Assembly: GCA_016432265.1 (NCBI GenBank)
Contig: CP066681.1
Location: forward strand, 1,452,342 to 1,516,341
Direction: 5' to 3'
Length of the DNA stretch: 64,000 nucleotides
DNA from: Micavibrio aeruginosavorus
GTDB lineage: Bacteria; Pseudomonadota; Alphaproteobacteria; Micavibrionales; Micavibrionaceae
Within the stretch, counting starts at the first letter, position 1, and the number at the start of each line of letters is the position of its first letter. This document shows, piece by piece, positions 49,004-58,874 of this stretch. The notes beneath the pieces were generated by a model. The model was given only the letters and a program-made list of their open reading frames with translations, was not told the origin of the DNA and searched no databases. Position numbers and translations under genes: made by a program.

Positions 49004-50404
49004 ATGGCTGAACAGAATTTTGACATTGTCGTTATCGGCGGGGGGCCAGGCGGCTATGTGGCGGCCATTCGGGCAGCGCAATTGGGTTTTAAAACCGCCG
49101 TTGTCGAGGCCAATCATCTGGGCGGCATCTGCCTGAACTGGGGCTGTATCCCGACCAAAGCGTTGCTGCGTTCCAGCGAAATTAACCATCTTTTGAAACA
49201 TGCCGATCAATTTGGCTTCAAGATCGACGGTTACAGTTTTGATTTAAAGAAAATCGTAGAGCGCTCGCGCAGCGTTGCCAAGCAGCTTTCGGGCGGCATC
49301 GGCCATCTGCTGAAGAAGAACAAAGTTACGGTGTTTGACGGCTGGGGCAAGCTGGCGGGTAAAGGCAAGGTAACGGTTGAGAAGGACGGCAAACTTTTCG
49401 AAACTCTGGCCGCCAAGCATATTATCATTGCCACGGGCGCGCGTGCGCGCGTCATCCCGGGGATGGAGCCTGACGGCAAGCTGATCTGGACATACCGCGA
49501 AGCGATGGTGCCGACAGAGATGCCCAAATCCCTGATCGTTGTCGGGTCAGGCGCTATCGGCATCGAGTTCGCGAGCTTCTACCGCAATCTGGGCGCAGAA
49601 GTGACCGTGATCGAAATGATGGATCGCGTCATGCCGGTTGAAGACGAAGAAATTTCACTTTTTGCCCGCAAGCAGTTTGAAAAGCAAGGCATGAAGATCA
49701 TTACAGGCGCCAAGCTTGCCAGACTGGAGAAAGGTGCTAATAACGTCACCGCCCATGTTGAAGTAGCCGGCAAGACTGAGAAGATCACTGCTGATCGTGT
49801 GATCATGGCGGTTGGCATCGTGGCCAACACCGATAATATTGGCCTTGAGAATACCAGGGTTAAAACCGAGCGCGGCAATATCGTCACGGATGAATACCTG
49901 CAAACGGCTGAACCGGGCGTTTATGCGATTGGCGATGTGGCTGGTGCGCCGTGGCTGGCGCACAAGGCTTCCCACGAGGGCGTGATTTGCGTCGAGAAGA
50001 TCAAGGGTCTGAACGATGTTCATCCGATGATCAAAACCAACATTCCGGGTTGTACCTATTGCTTGCCGCAGGTGGCATCCGTCGGGCTGACCGAGAAGGC
50101 GGCCAAGGAAAAGGGCTATGATCTGAAAGTGGGACGTTTCCCGTTCATCGGCAACGGCAAGGCAATTGCCCTGGGCGAGCCGGAAGGCATGGTCAAAACC
50201 ATATTTGACGCCAAGACCGGTGAATTGCTGGGGGCGCATATGGTGGGTGCCGAGGTTACCGAAATGATTCAGGGATACGTGATTGGCAAGACTATGGAAG
50301 CCACTGAAGCTGAGTTCATGCACACCATATTCGCGCATCCTACCCTGTCGGAAATGATGCATGAGAGCGTACTGGCAGCATATGGCAAGGCTCTGCATAT
50401 TTAG
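49004..50404 (+). CDS. lpd: Dihydrolipoamide dehydrogenase (E3)
   Basis: A 466-residue FAD disulfide oxidoreductase that re-oxidises dihydrolipoamide with NAD. It begins DIVVIGGGPGGYVAAIRAAQLG; the redox pair is in GGICLNWGCIPTKALL; the NAD fold is SLIVVGSGAIGIEFASFY; the FAD segment is YAIGDVAGAPWLAHKA and the C-terminal base region is HTIFAHPTLSEMMHES. It is the last gene of the pyruvate dehydrogenase operon. A short ATGCCT/AGGCAT hairpin follows at 50417-50436. Confidence 0.97.
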   Translation: MAEQNFDIVVIGGGPGGYVAAIRAAQLGFKTAVVEANHLGGICLNWGCIPTKALLRSSEINHLLKHADQFGFKIDGYSFDLKKIVERSRSVAKQLSGGIGHLLKKNKVTVFDGWGKLAGKGKVTVEKDGKLFETLAAKHIIIATGARARVIPGMEPDGKLIWTYREAMVPTEMPKSLIVVGSGAIGIEFASFYRNLGAEVTVIEMMDRVMPVEDEEISLFARKQFEKQGMKIITGAKLARLEKGANNVTAHVEVAGKTEKITADRVIMAVGIVANTDNIGLENTRVKTERGNIVTDEYLQTAEPGVYAIGDVAGAPWLAHKASHEGVICVEKIKGLNDVHPMIKTNIPGCTYCLPQVASVGLTEKAAKEKGYDLKVGRFPFIGNGKAIALGEPEGMVKTIFDAKTGELLGAHMVGAEVTEMIQGYVIGKTMEATEAEFMHTIFAHPTLSEMMHESVLAAYGKALHI

Positions 50405-50596
50405 GTCGGCTTCAGGATGCCTTCTTAGGTAGGCATTACATTACTGATGTTTGCAGTAAATCATCCTGTTCGATGATGAGATAAAATATTAAATAAAATC
50501 AGATGGTTGCGGTTCTATCTTGCCGTATTGCGCCAGATGGCAGCAGGGCTTTAAAAAATGTTATACAATAACAATAAGGCGTGTTAATAAGGCGAA

Positions 50597-51043
50597 ATGG
50601 AAAAAATGCGTCGTCATATTGTCTGGTTTGTTCTGGCGTCGGAGGTATCGCACCTCTTTTGCTGCATTCTGCCCACACTGGCGGCTGTTTTGAGTCTGGC
50701 GGTCGGGGTTGGCATGCTGCCGACTGCTTTTGCAACGCTGCACGACATCATCCATGGCTATGAAGTACCTGTGATTATATTTTCAGCGATCATGCTGTTG
50801 CTGGGCTGGGGCGCTTACTGCATGGCGCTGAAAACAGACTGCCATGCGTTGGGCCATGATGAGCATAAATGTCACAGGACAACTGATCGTTCCAAAATAA
50901 TTCTTTTGATAGGAACATGTTTATTTTTCGTCAACCTGACCATCTATTTTGCCTTGCATGCCCCTTTGAATGGATCTCAACCTGAAACGCGCGCCGCAAT
51001 CGCATCAGAAGAAGTGCTGGAGCACAAAGGCCATCACCATTAA
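50597..51043 (+). CDS. Small membrane protein with Cys/His-rich segments (MerC-like by appearance)
   Basis: A 148-residue protein with three hydrophobic segments: residues ~10-48 starting SHLFCCILPTLAAVLSLAVG, ~57-78 and ~100-120. A Cys pair near the start of the first, a loop KTDCHALGHDEHKCH and a tail ending HKGHHH give many potential metal ligands. The topology resembles MerC-type metal-transport proteins, but similarity is only by eye. AAGG precedes the ATG by four bases. Upstream is an A+T-rich gap with the sequence AATAAGGCG twice (50576-50593). It converges with the desaturase gene. Confidence 0.65.
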   Translation: MEKMRRHIVWFVLASEVSHLFCCILPTLAAVLSLAVGVGMLPTAFATLHDIIHGYEVPVIIFSAIMLLLGWGAYCMALKTDCHALGHDEHKCHRTTDRSKIILLIGTCLFFVNLTIYFALHAPLNGSQPETRAAIASEEVLEHKGHHH

Positions 51044-51062
51044 ATGATGGTATCGGCAAAAT

Positions 51063-52163
51063 CTATTCCGCAGATGTCGGCCGCATCCGTTCATATTGGC
51101 GGAAGCTGATCATCGCCTTCTTGCTTTCATCCCATAGGGCCAGAGGTATCGAGCGCAAACTCTGATGTAGCGTCATGACATTTATTTTTTTTAAATCCTC
51201 GTTAGCGTCCAGGCATTCCTGCAGCTTGTAATTCGGTATCAGGCTGCATAGGTGGTGGATGTGGTGCAGGCCGATATTGCCCGTGAACCATTGCAAAACA
51301 GGGTGGAGCTTGTAATAGGAACTGCCCATGACGGCGGCCTCCTGGAAATTCCATTCAGACGTCTTTGCCCAGTAAGAATTCTCAAATTGGTGCTGGATGT
51401 AAAACAGCCAGCCGCCGATCCATGCGGCGGTCACAACAGGAGCTACGAATATGAGGGCAACATTCGTGGCGCCAATTATAAGGCTTAACCCTCCGTAGAA
51501 AAACAGTAACGCGATATCCAGTCCAAGGATGCTGCGCCAGGTCTTTTTTGTGGAGACAGTTTTGTATCCTGGAAGGAAAATGCTTGTGCTTCGTATAGGC
51601 AGTCGCTGAATGAGCATGATGTGCAGAGGCGGGCCGATGAGCAGCGCAATGACAGGGTTGCGGTACAGGCGATAAATCAGCCTTGGCAAAGGCGGCAAGG
51701 CTTTGTACTCACGCACGGTCAGGGTGTCGATACTGCCGATGCCGCGCGCATCGAGATTGCCGGAAGCTGCATGGTGCATATTATGGGTGTCGCGCCAGAA
51801 GCCGTAAGGGGTTACCGTGAACAGGCTCAAGAGACGACCTGTCGTATCATTTGCTTTGCGCGTCTTGAAGTAAGAAAGATGGCCGCAATCGTGCTGGATA
51901 ATGAACAGACGCACCAGCAGACCCCCCGTCGGCAGCCAGAGGAAGATGACAGGCCATATCACACCGCCACGGAGGCTGAGCCACATCGCAACGCAAGACA
52001 ACAGGAACAAACCGGCTGTTGTAGCCAGTTGGGAAGATCCGCGCCCGGTATCGCCGCCTTTGTAGCGATTGCAGTGCTGCATGAGGGATTTCGTGAGGTT
52101 GGATGTCGCGGTTTCTGTAGCGGCGTTCGTGAAGGAATAACTCAAATTACTGTCTCGTTTCAT
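51063..52163 (-). CDS. Membrane fatty acid desaturase
   Basis: A 366-residue protein with the three histidine boxes of the acyl-lipid desaturase superfamily: HDCGH, HNMHH and HHIHH, arranged with hydrophobic segments between (LATTAGLFLLSCVAMWLSL, a pair near residue 215-260). The box pattern is like delta-12/omega-type desaturases acting on membrane lipids; position specificity cannot be told. The N-terminal ~40 residues are Ser/Thr-rich. It is the last gene of a minus-strand trio with the sulfatase-like and TrpF-like genes. Confidence 0.88.
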   Translation of the reverse strand: MKRDSNLSYSFTNAATETATSNLTKSLMQHCNRYKGGDTGRGSSQLATTAGLFLLSCVAMWLSLRGGVIWPVIFLWLPTGGLLVRLFIIQHDCGHLSYFKTRKANDTTGRLLSLFTVTPYGFWRDTHNMHHAASGNLDARGIGSIDTLTVREYKALPPLPRLIYRLYRNPVIALLIGPPLHIMLIQRLPIRSTSIFLPGYKTVSTKKTWRSILGLDIALLFFYGGLSLIIGATNVALIFVAPVVTAAWIGGWLFYIQHQFENSYWAKTSEWNFQEAAVMGSSYYKLHPVLQWFTGNIGLHHIHHLCSLIPNYKLQECLDANEDLKKINVMTLHQSLRSIPLALWDESKKAMISFRQYERMRPTSAE

Positions 52164-52191
52164 TCAGCGGATTCATGCGGGGCAGCGTTTA

Positions 52192-53748
52192 TTAGCGCTG
52201 CACTTCAAGAATTTCCTCGTGGAATTTGTCATAGGTTGGTTTGTCGTGGATAACAAACATGCGATCCGGCAGCGGCTTAAATGTCGTGTTTTCGATGCAT
52301 GAAAAGACAAAAGGGAAGTTGTTCACCGGAGAGATTGAAGAATAAAGATTTTGCAGACAAGATACTGGAGCCCGGTATGAGTTCATAATTGCATGGCTGC
52401 GGTGCCAGAATTCCTTTCTGGTTATGTTTTCAGGCGTCTGATCCTTTCCCTCCTGATTAGGCGAACGGCCATGGTCGGCCTGCACCAGAATGATGGCGTC
52501 TGGATCTTCTTGAACCAACCAGTCGAGCATATCCAGAACTTTGGCGTTCAGGCATTTCATGTCGTTTATGTAGTTTTTATCAGCATTGGGGTCGTTGGTT
52601 TCCAGCAATTCCCATTCAGTGCGTTCACGGTATTCGCATGTTTCTGTGAAGCGTGCCGGGGGATGGGGAGAAAGGATATGGGTGAAGGCAAAGAACGGCG
52701 TGTTCTTGTGTGGGTCGATATGTTTCCTGATGTCTTCGATTGTTGTAAAATCGAAAGTGAACAGGTTGCCCTTCAGATTTTTCAGCACCCTGTAGAAAGG
52801 AGTCAGGCGCAACATGCCCACATGGGCTTCGTTCAGAGACACGGCGCCGTTCTGAGGGCCATGAATGCATAAATCCTCACTGCCGCCGCAGCGTGTCTTC
52901 AGCGTGTTTCCTCCCGGTTCTATATGCAGGTACTTATAACCCATCTCCCTGAATTTTAGAACCGTGTTGTTGTCACCTTGTAATTTGCTCTGCCAGAGCA
53001 TTGGATTCATCTCGGTTTTTACCGGCAGGTAGTAATCCATGTTCAACGTAGTTGAAAGAGACAGCCGGGTGCTCTGGAAATTTGAGTAGCTGTCGCCCGC
53101 GACATAAAACCCGCGTTCGCTTAAGCCAGCGAGGAAGTCCGTATTGTCGAAGCCATAATATTCCTGCAGAACGTCATGGCGCGAATACATATCCAAAATG
53201 ATCCAGTAGACGTTGGGAGGTGTTCCAGCAGCCGTGGCTGTCGTTTTATCGTTCGACCGGGTAGCCGTTTGCGCGGATTTATCTTTCCCCGAAATCTGGT
53301 TGTAGAGCGAGGTGGCGATTGTGTAGAAGGGGGCCAGATTCAGCCCCAGGAAAACGAAAAAAACGATCGAAGGAAGATTAGGTTTAGAGGCTAGCTTGTA
53401 CCCCGCGAAAAAAACCACCAGCAGCAAAAACAGCCAGATCAGGATTTTTATCGTTCCCAGATATATGCCAAGATTGGCTGTTAAGGCCTCGATATGGTGA
53501 AAGCCGAAAAACACCACCAGAGCAAATGCGGCCGCTACGGCTGTGTTGGCGACCTGCCATTTTGGCCAGATTTTGACGATAAAAAGAAACCCGAGAACGG
53601 CCAGAACAAAAATTCCTGCCATCACCGAGAAGATTGTTGCAAAATAATAGCTTTCACTGATGTTATGGGCATAGAACCCCAAAAACGGATAGAGGCAGGC
53701 GAGAAAAAGCAGGCCGATGCACAGGGATAAGGGTGATTTGTTTTGCAC
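52192..53748 (-). CDS. Membrane-bound sulfatase/alkaline phosphatase-superfamily protein
   Basis: A 518-residue protein with about four transmembrane helices in the first 150 residues and a large periplasmic domain: NVYWIILDMYSRHDVLQEYYG (metal Asp and start of the fold), SYSNFQSTRLSLSTTLNMDYY (candidate Ser/Thr nucleophile), FFAFTHILSPHPP and DAIILVQADHGRSPN (late metal Asp-His). This resembles sulfatase-like transferases that modify envelope glycans or lipids. There is no C-x-P-S-R motif for formylglycine, so a true sulfatase is unlikely. Substrate unknown; desaturase and TrpF-like genes flank it. Confidence 0.82.
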   Translation of the reverse strand: MQNKSPLSLCIGLLFLACLYPFLGFYAHNISESYYFATIFSVMAGIFVLAVLGFLFIVKIWPKWQVANTAVAAAFALVVFFGFHHIEALTANLGIYLGTIKILIWLFLLLVVFFAGYKLASKPNLPSIVFFVFLGLNLAPFYTIATSLYNQISGKDKSAQTATRSNDKTTATAAGTPPNVYWIILDMYSRHDVLQEYYGFDNTDFLAGLSERGFYVAGDSYSNFQSTRLSLSTTLNMDYYLPVKTEMNPMLWQSKLQGDNNTVLKFREMGYKYLHIEPGGNTLKTRCGGSEDLCIHGPQNGAVSLNEAHVGMLRLTPFYRVLKNLKGNLFTFDFTTIEDIRKHIDPHKNTPFFAFTHILSPHPPARFTETCEYRERTEWELLETNDPNADKNYINDMKCLNAKVLDMLDWLVQEDPDAIILVQADHGRSPNQEGKDQTPENITRKEFWHRSHAIMNSYRAPVSCLQNLYSSISPVNNFPFVFSCIENTTFKPLPDRMFVIHDKPTYDKFHEEILEVQR

Positions 53749-53781
53749 AATATAGTCCTGGAATTTGCTGTTCGGTATGGA

Positions 53782-54507
53782 TTAAGGGTGGACGCCGGTT
53801 TTATTGGCGTGTATGGGGTCATGAGCGGCGTAAGGAGCGGCAATAGATAAAATGCGCCTGACTTTTCCGATGTCGAAACGGTCATCGGTGCGAACGCCGC
53901 TTTCCATGTCAATCCATGTTGTATAGCCGTTTGCTATCGAAGAAATCAGGTTCAGGTTTTCTTGTAAGTTTTCGGGATTCAGTCCTCCGGCGTATCCGCA
54001 AAAATGCCCCGGCAGCGGCGCATCCCAGTGTCCGGGGCTGATGCCGCGCCCGGCCGAAGCATCAAAAAGCAAGGCGTGATTGGGCACATCCCTGAATAAG
54101 GGAAGCAGGTCTTTTTTTTCCTTTGTGTATTGCAAAATGAACTGGTGTTGCGGGTTTTCCCTGACACGGGCGACCAGTTCAGCAGGGTCGTATTTCCCTT
54201 CGACATCGCCGAATTTCAGATTGAGCTGTATCCTTTGGAATCCCGACATTAAATTCCTGACTGCGGGGTCTTGTGCGATGAAGCCAAGAAACCCGTCGTC
54301 ACAGAGGTGCATGGCTTTGTTCTGCCCCTGACTGTGACGCATAAAATTTTCAATCCATTCTGTTGTGGGGAAGCGCGGCTGTCCGGCACGATTTCGCAGT
54401 AGCAGAATGGCCCACTCAGCGAAGGGGAAATCCTGTGCCAGCCTAAACAGGTGTTTTACATCAACCTGATCGTCGGCTCCGGTAATCGAGCAATACTGAA
54501 GTTTCAT
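53782..54507 (-). CDS. TrpF-like (phosphoribosylanthranilate isomerase-like) TIM-barrel protein
   Basis: A 241-residue protein whose ends resemble TrpF: MKLQYCSITGADD (compare KICGIT, with the catalytic Cys at residue 6), NHALLFDASAGRGI (Asp149 at the place of the catalytic Asp), FCGYAGGLNPENL and TWIDMESGVR. The middle (residues 25-140) is unlike typical TrpF and longer. No other trpF was seen, but trpC/trpD/trpG are 24 kb away, so a role in tryptophan synthesis is uncertain. I start at 54507; a further 13 residues upstream (54546) look non-homologous. It is divergent from hutU and first of three minus-strand genes. Confidence 0.6.
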   Translation of the reverse strand: MKLQYCSITGADDQVDVKHLFRLAQDFPFAEWAILLLRNRAGQPRFPTTEWIENFMRHSQGQNKAMHLCDDGFLGFIAQDPAVRNLMSGFQRIQLNLKFGDVEGKYDPAELVARVRENPQHQFILQYTKEKKDLLPLFRDVPNHALLFDASAGRGISPGHWDAPLPGHFCGYAGGLNPENLQENLNLISSIANGYTTWIDMESGVRTDDRFDIGKVRRILSIAAPYAAHDPIHANKTGVHP

Positions 54508-54857
54508 GGAAACTGTTCCCCGTCCTCGCATCTTGCGACAGTGCAATCTATCATTATAGAAACAAGGTGGCTAGGGAGTATACTTGTCTGGGCAGGTAAA
54601 AAGCTGTTAATATCTCTTTGAAAACAGGCGTTTACCAGTATACGCGGAAGGGCGTGGCTGCTGGCGGCTGGTGTATCTTCCTCATCCCCCCTATATCCGC
54701 AGCCATGCCTGGAGCTATCATCCGCGGATAAACAGTTTTTATTTACATAGAGTTGGCATCGGCATCCTATTTTGCCATTGTTTGCCGTAGTGGCGGGTGC
54801 TTATGATAGTCATCCAATTCGAAGATTTTTTAATCTCATGACAGGGAGATACCGGGG
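54508..54857. other. Intergenic region between the TrpF-like gene and hutU
   Basis: About 350 bases with no gene. Possible signals: TTGTCT (54584-54589) and TAATAT (54608-54613) spaced 18 bases on the plus strand; TATAAT on the minus strand at 54553-54558 towards the TrpF-like gene; and two GTATAC palindromes exactly 60 bases apart (54578-54583, 54638-54643) that could be operator elements. No recognised HutC or other repressor site was confirmed. Confidence 0.4.
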
Positions 54858-56552
54858 ATGAGTGCACAAGCTGCCCTTAAACAGCATAACGTCGTAAGAG
54901 CATCAAGGGCGCTGTCGCCTTCTACCAAAGCAGGATGGCTGACGGAAGCGCCTTTGCGCATGCTGATGAACAATCTTGACCCCGATGTGGCTGAAAATCC
55001 TGATGAGTTGGTGGTGTATGGCGGGATAGGCAAAGCGGCACGCAACTGGGAATGCTTCGAGCGTATTGTCGAGACGCTGCAAAATCTAGCGGCTGATGAA
55101 ACGATGCTGGTGCAATCAGGCAAGCCAGTCGGCGTCTTTAGAACCCACCCTGACGCGCCGCGTGTGCTGATTGCCAATTCCAATCTGGTTCCGCATTGGG
55201 CGACGTGGGAGCACTTCCGCGAACTCGATAAGAAAGGCCTGATGATGTATGGCCAGATGACAGCGGGATCGTGGATTTATATAGGATCGCAGGGGATTGT
55301 GCAGGGTACTTACGAAACTTTCGCCGAAGCGGGGAGGCAGCATTTTAACGGGCAAATGGCAGGCAAATGGATTTTGACCGGCGGGTTGGGTGGCATGGGT
55401 GGGGCTCAACCTCTGGCCGCGACTATGGCCGGAGCGTCGATGCTGGCAGTGGAATGCCGCGATACGCATATCCAGCGGCGTCTTGATACGCGTTATCTTG
55501 ATCGTCGCGCTGCGACACTTGATGAGGCGCTGGCAATCATTGAAGACGCTCACAAAAAGGGCAAAGCCGTATCTGTCGGATTGCTTGGCAATGCCGCCGA
55601 GATATTCCCCGAAATCGCGCAGAAGGCGCAATCTGACAAGCGCTATCGCCCCGATGCGGTGACAGATCAGACTAGCGCGCACGACCCGCTCAATGGCTAT
55701 CTGCCCAAGGGCTGGAGCCTTGAAAAAGCGGCGTTGATGCGGCTTGAGAATCCGGAAGCCGTGATCAAGGCAGCGATGGAGTCGATAAAAACTCAGGTAC
55801 AGGCAATGCTGAGGTTGCACGATATGGGGATCCCTGTTTTTGACTACGGCAATAATATCCGCCAGATGGCGCTTGAAGCTGGCGAAGCCCGTGCATTCGA
55901 TTTTCCCGGTTTTGTTCCGGCCTATATCAGGCCGCTGTTTTGCCGTGGCATCGGGCCGTTCCGCTGGGCGGCATTATCGGGTGATCCTGAGGATATCTAC
56001 AGAACCGACGCCAAGGTCAAGGAGCTGATCCCCGATGATCCTCACTTGCACAACTGGCTCGACATGGCGCGGGAGCGTATCAAGTTTCAGGGTTTGCCGG
56101 CGCGCATCTGCTGGCTGGGGTTGGGGCAGCGCGCCAAAGTGGGGTTGGCTTTGAATGAGATGGTCGCCAAAGGGGAATTGAAAGCCCCCGTTGTCATTGG
56201 CCGCGACCACCTTGATTCTGGCTCCGTCGCCAGCCCTAACCGTGAAACAGAAGGGATGAAGGATGGGTCGGATGCCGTTTCGGACTGGCCGCTGCTGAAT
56301 GCCTTGCTCAATTGCGCCTCAGGCGCGACCTGGGTTTCGCTGCATCATGGCGGCGGTGTGGGTATGGGATATTCACAGCATTCGGGAATGGTGGTGGTGT
56401 GTGATGGTACGCCTGAGGCTGCTGCCCGTCTTGAACGCGTCCTGACCAATGACCCCGCCACGGGGGTGATGCGTCATGCAGATGCTGGTTATGACATAGC
56501 GGTTGCTTGCGCCAGGGAGCAAGGACTGAAACTGCCGATGGTCAGGGAATAA
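54858..56552 (+). CDS. hutU: Urocanate hydratase
   Basis: A 564-residue NAD-dependent enzyme converting urocanate to imidazolonepropionate, the second step of histidine breakdown. Signatures: [84 protein letters not shown] and YCHG-type ending replaced here by [19 protein letters not shown] near the C-terminus. Length is close to the usual 555-560. It is followed by hutH after one base, so the two are coupled. Confidence 0.97.
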   Translation: MSAQAALKQHNVVRASRALSPSTKAGWLTEAPLRMLMNNLDPDVAENPDELVVYGGIGKAARNWECFERIVETLQNLAADETMLVQSGKPVGVFRTHPDAPRVLIANSNLVPHWATWEHFRELDKKGLMMYGQMTAGSWIYIGSQGIVQGTYETFAEAGRQHFNGQMAGKWILTGGLGGMGGAQPLAATMAGASMLAVECRDTHIQRRLDTRYLDRRAATLDEALAIIEDAHKKGKAVSVGLLGNAAEIFPEIAQKAQSDKRYRPDAVTDQTSAHDPLNGYLPKGWSLEKAALMRLENPEAVIKAAMESIKTQVQAMLRLHDMGIPVFDYGNNIRQMALEAGEARAFDFPGFVPAYIRPLFCRGIGPFRWAALSGDPEDIYRTDAKVKELIPDDPHLHNWLDMARERIKFQGLPARICWLGLGQRAKVGLALNEMVAKGELKAPVVIGRDHLDSGSVASPNRETEGMKDGSDAVSDWPLLNALLNCASGATWVSLHHGGGVGMGYSQHSGMVVVCDGTPEAAARLERVLTNDPATGVMRHADAGYDIAVACAREQGLKLPMVRE

Positions 56553-56553
56553 A

Positions 56554-58065
56554 ATGGCTGTGTTCATGCTAAGCCCCGGAAAACTTGATCTTGTCGATTT
56601 GCGTAGAATTCTCAGGCAGGCGGACAGCCTTGGCTTGCCGGATTCATGCAGGTCTGCGATGGATAACAGCGTTAAAATCGTCGAGCGTATTGTTGAATCC
56701 GGAAAAATCGTATACGGCGTCAATACAGGTTTTGGCAAGCTGGCGCAGAAAAAAATCCCGCAATATCAGGTTGAGAAGTTGCAGGAGAATCTTGTTCTGT
56801 CGCATGCGACGGGCACAGGCCCGTTACTGGATGATTCCATCGTGCGTTTGATGATGGTGTTGAAGGTCAATGCGCTGGCGCAAGGCCACTCCGGCATTCG
56901 TGCCGAGATTGTACAGGCGTTGCTCGCATTGCTAAATGCCGAAATCTACCCTTGTGTTCCCGCGAAAGGTTCGGTCGGCGCTTCCGGAGATCTCGCACCG
57001 CTTGCGCATATGAGCGCCGTTTTGCTCGGCCACGGGCAGGTGCGGTGCGGCGGCAAAATATTGCCGGCTGCCGAGGGGTTGGCCAAAGCAGGGCTGAAGC
57101 CGCTGAGGTTAGGGCCAAAGGAAGGGCTGGCGCTGCTGAACGGCACGCAGCTTTCGACAGCGCTGGCACTGGCAGGATTTTTTGCCGTTCAGGACGTATT
57201 CGCCGCCGCTGTGGTCGCTGGCGCGATGACGCTGGAGGCTTGCAAAGGATCGGTTGCGCCGTTTCAAGAGGAATTGCAGCGTGTACGCGGACAACCGGGG
57301 CAGATCGCCGTTGCGGCAAGGTTGCGTGCGCTGCTTCAAGGGAGCGCCATTCTGGAGTCTCATCATAATTGCGGCAAGGTTCAGGATCCCTACTGCCTGC
57401 GTTGTATGCCGCAGGTGATGGGCAGTTGTCATGATTTCATGATCTTTGCGGGAAGCGTTCTGGAGCGTGAAGCTAATGCTGTTTCCGATAACCCCTTGGT
57501 GTTCAGTGATCCTGACAGGGTTATGTCAGGCGGGAATTTTCATGCCGAACCGGTGGCGATGGCGGCGGACACGCTGGCGGTTGTGATCGCCGAGATCGGC
57601 AGTATTTCCGAGCGCCGGATTGCGATGATCGTGGATACCCAGCAAAGCGGATTGCCGCCGTTTTTGGTCAAAGATGCAGGAGTGAATTCCGGCTTTATGA
57701 TCGCCCATGTCACGGCGGCCGCCCTGACCAGCGAAAACAAGCAAATGTCTTTTCCGGCTTGTGTTGATAGCATTCCGACATCCGCCAACCAGGAAGATCA
57801 TGTCAGCATGGCCGCGCACGGGGCGCGTCGTTTGATTGATATGGCGGATAACGCCAAGGCGATTGTGGCGATTGAATTGCTGGCGGCGACGCAGGGCATG
57901 GATTTCCATCATCCCCTGCGCAGTTCGGCTGTGCTGGAGGATGCTCACGACAAAATCCGTGCCGTGGTGCCGTTTTACGAACAGGACCGTTTCTTCGCGC
58001 CGGATATAGAGGCTGTGAAAACGCTGGTAGGAAGCGGCGTGTTTTTGGCAGCGGGGTGGCCATGA
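56554..58065 (+). CDS. hutH: Histidine ammonia-lyase
   Basis: A 503-residue enzyme deaminating histidine to urocanate. The MIO cofactor forms from the Ala-Ser-Gly in KGSVGASGDLAPLAHM. Others: VYGVNTGFGKLAQKKI, NLVLSHATGTG, ALLNGTQLSTALAL, QDPYCLRC-like VQDPYCLRCMPQVMG and SADQEDHVSM-like TSANQEDHVSMAAHGAR. Order hutU-hutH is typical. It overlaps the hutG start as ATGA. Confidence 0.97.
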   Translation: MAVFMLSPGKLDLVDLRRILRQADSLGLPDSCRSAMDNSVKIVERIVESGKIVYGVNTGFGKLAQKKIPQYQVEKLQENLVLSHATGTGPLLDDSIVRLMMVLKVNALAQGHSGIRAEIVQALLALLNAEIYPCVPAKGSVGASGDLAPLAHMSAVLLGHGQVRCGGKILPAAEGLAKAGLKPLRLGPKEGLALLNGTQLSTALALAGFFAVQDVFAAAVVAGAMTLEACKGSVAPFQEELQRVRGQPGQIAVAARLRALLQGSAILESHHNCGKVQDPYCLRCMPQVMGSCHDFMIFAGSVLEREANAVSDNPLVFSDPDRVMSGGNFHAEPVAMAADTLAVVIAEIGSISERRIAMIVDTQQSGLPPFLVKDAGVNSGFMIAHVTAAALTSENKQMSFPACVDSIPTSANQEDHVSMAAHGARRLIDMADNAKAIVAIELLAATQGMDFHHPLRSSAVLEDAHDKIRAVVPFYEQDRFFAPDIEAVKTLVGSGVFLAAGWP

Positions 58066-58874
58066 ATGTATTTTCCCTGACAGAGGGCCGCAGTCCCCTT
58101 ATCATCAGCATTCCCCATGCAGGGACATATGTCCCTGACGAGATCAGGGCGTGCTTGACGCCTGCAGCTTTGCGCTTTCCTGACACCGATTGGCATATTC
58201 CACGGCTTTACGATTTTGCTACTGATATGGGAGCGACGGTCATCAGCGCAAACTATTCCCGTTATGTGATCGACCTTAACCGCCCGCCTGATAATGCCGC
58301 GCTTTATCCAGGGCAGACCAAAGTGCCGTTATGCCCTGATGAAACATTCGAGGGCGAAGAAATTTATCTGGAAGGCCTGGCGCCTGATGAGGGCGAAGTT
58401 TCACGTCGCCTGGTTTCGTACTGGCAGCCTTATCACGATCAGCTAGAACGGCAGATTGACCGTATCAAGCAGGCACATGGCTATGCCATTCTTTATGACG
58501 CGCATTCTATCAAGGGTGAGTTGCCGCGTTTGTTTGAGGGACGGCTGCCGGACATGAACTTGGGCACGGCCAGGGGATACAGTTGTTGCCCCGCTTTGGA
58601 GCAAGCGGCTTACAAGGTGATGCAGGGATGTTCTTATAGCGCTGTGCTGAATGGCCGTTTTATCGGCGGCTACATCACCCGCCATTATGGCGACCCGGTA
58701 CAGGACGTTCATGCCTTGCAAATGGAGCTGGTGCGAGAGAATTACATGAATGAAGATGATTTTTCTTTCGCAGAAGATTGTGCCGTGAATTTACGTATCG
58801 CGCTGAGGTCGGTTCTTCAATCGCTTCTGGATTGGGGTATTGCTACATATAAACCATTGCGCACGACAGCATAG
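58062..58874 (+). CDS. hutG: N-formylglutamate deformylase
   Basis: A 270-residue amidohydrolase releasing glutamate and formate from N-formylglutamate. It shows [48 protein letters not shown] and [20 protein letters not shown]. This enzyme pairs with hutF, which makes formylglutamate. The ATG at 58062 overlaps the hutH stop; a GTG at 58056 is the alternative. Its last 58 bases overlap the end of hutI on the other strand. Confidence 0.95.
   Translation: MNVFSLTEGRSPLIISIPHAGTYVPDEIRACLTPAALRFPDTDWHIPRLYDFATDMGATVISANYSRYVIDLNRPPDNAALYPGQTKVPLCPDETFEGEEIYLEGLAPDEGEVSRRLVSYWQPYHDQLERQIDRIKQAHGYAILYDAHSIKGELPRLFEGRLPDMNLGTARGYSCCPALEQAAYKVMQGCSYSAVLNGRFIGGYITRHYGDPVQDVHALQMELVRENYMNEDDFSFAEDCAVNLRIALRSVLQSLLDWGIATYKPLRTTA

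Noticed and set aside
51031..51050. CCATCA/TGATGG inverted repeat between the small membrane protein and the desaturase as a shared terminator
   Set aside because: The stem is only six base pairs, A+T-containing, and lacks a T-tract.
53782..54507. Calling the TrpF-like gene trpF outright
   Set aside because: The end motifs match but the middle is divergent and longer, and the gene lies with envelope genes, so the symbol is withheld.
54578..54643. Two GTATAC palindromes 60 bases apart as HutC operators
   Set aside because: The six-base match is too short and I cannot confirm a HutC consensus; left as an observation in the intergenic entry.
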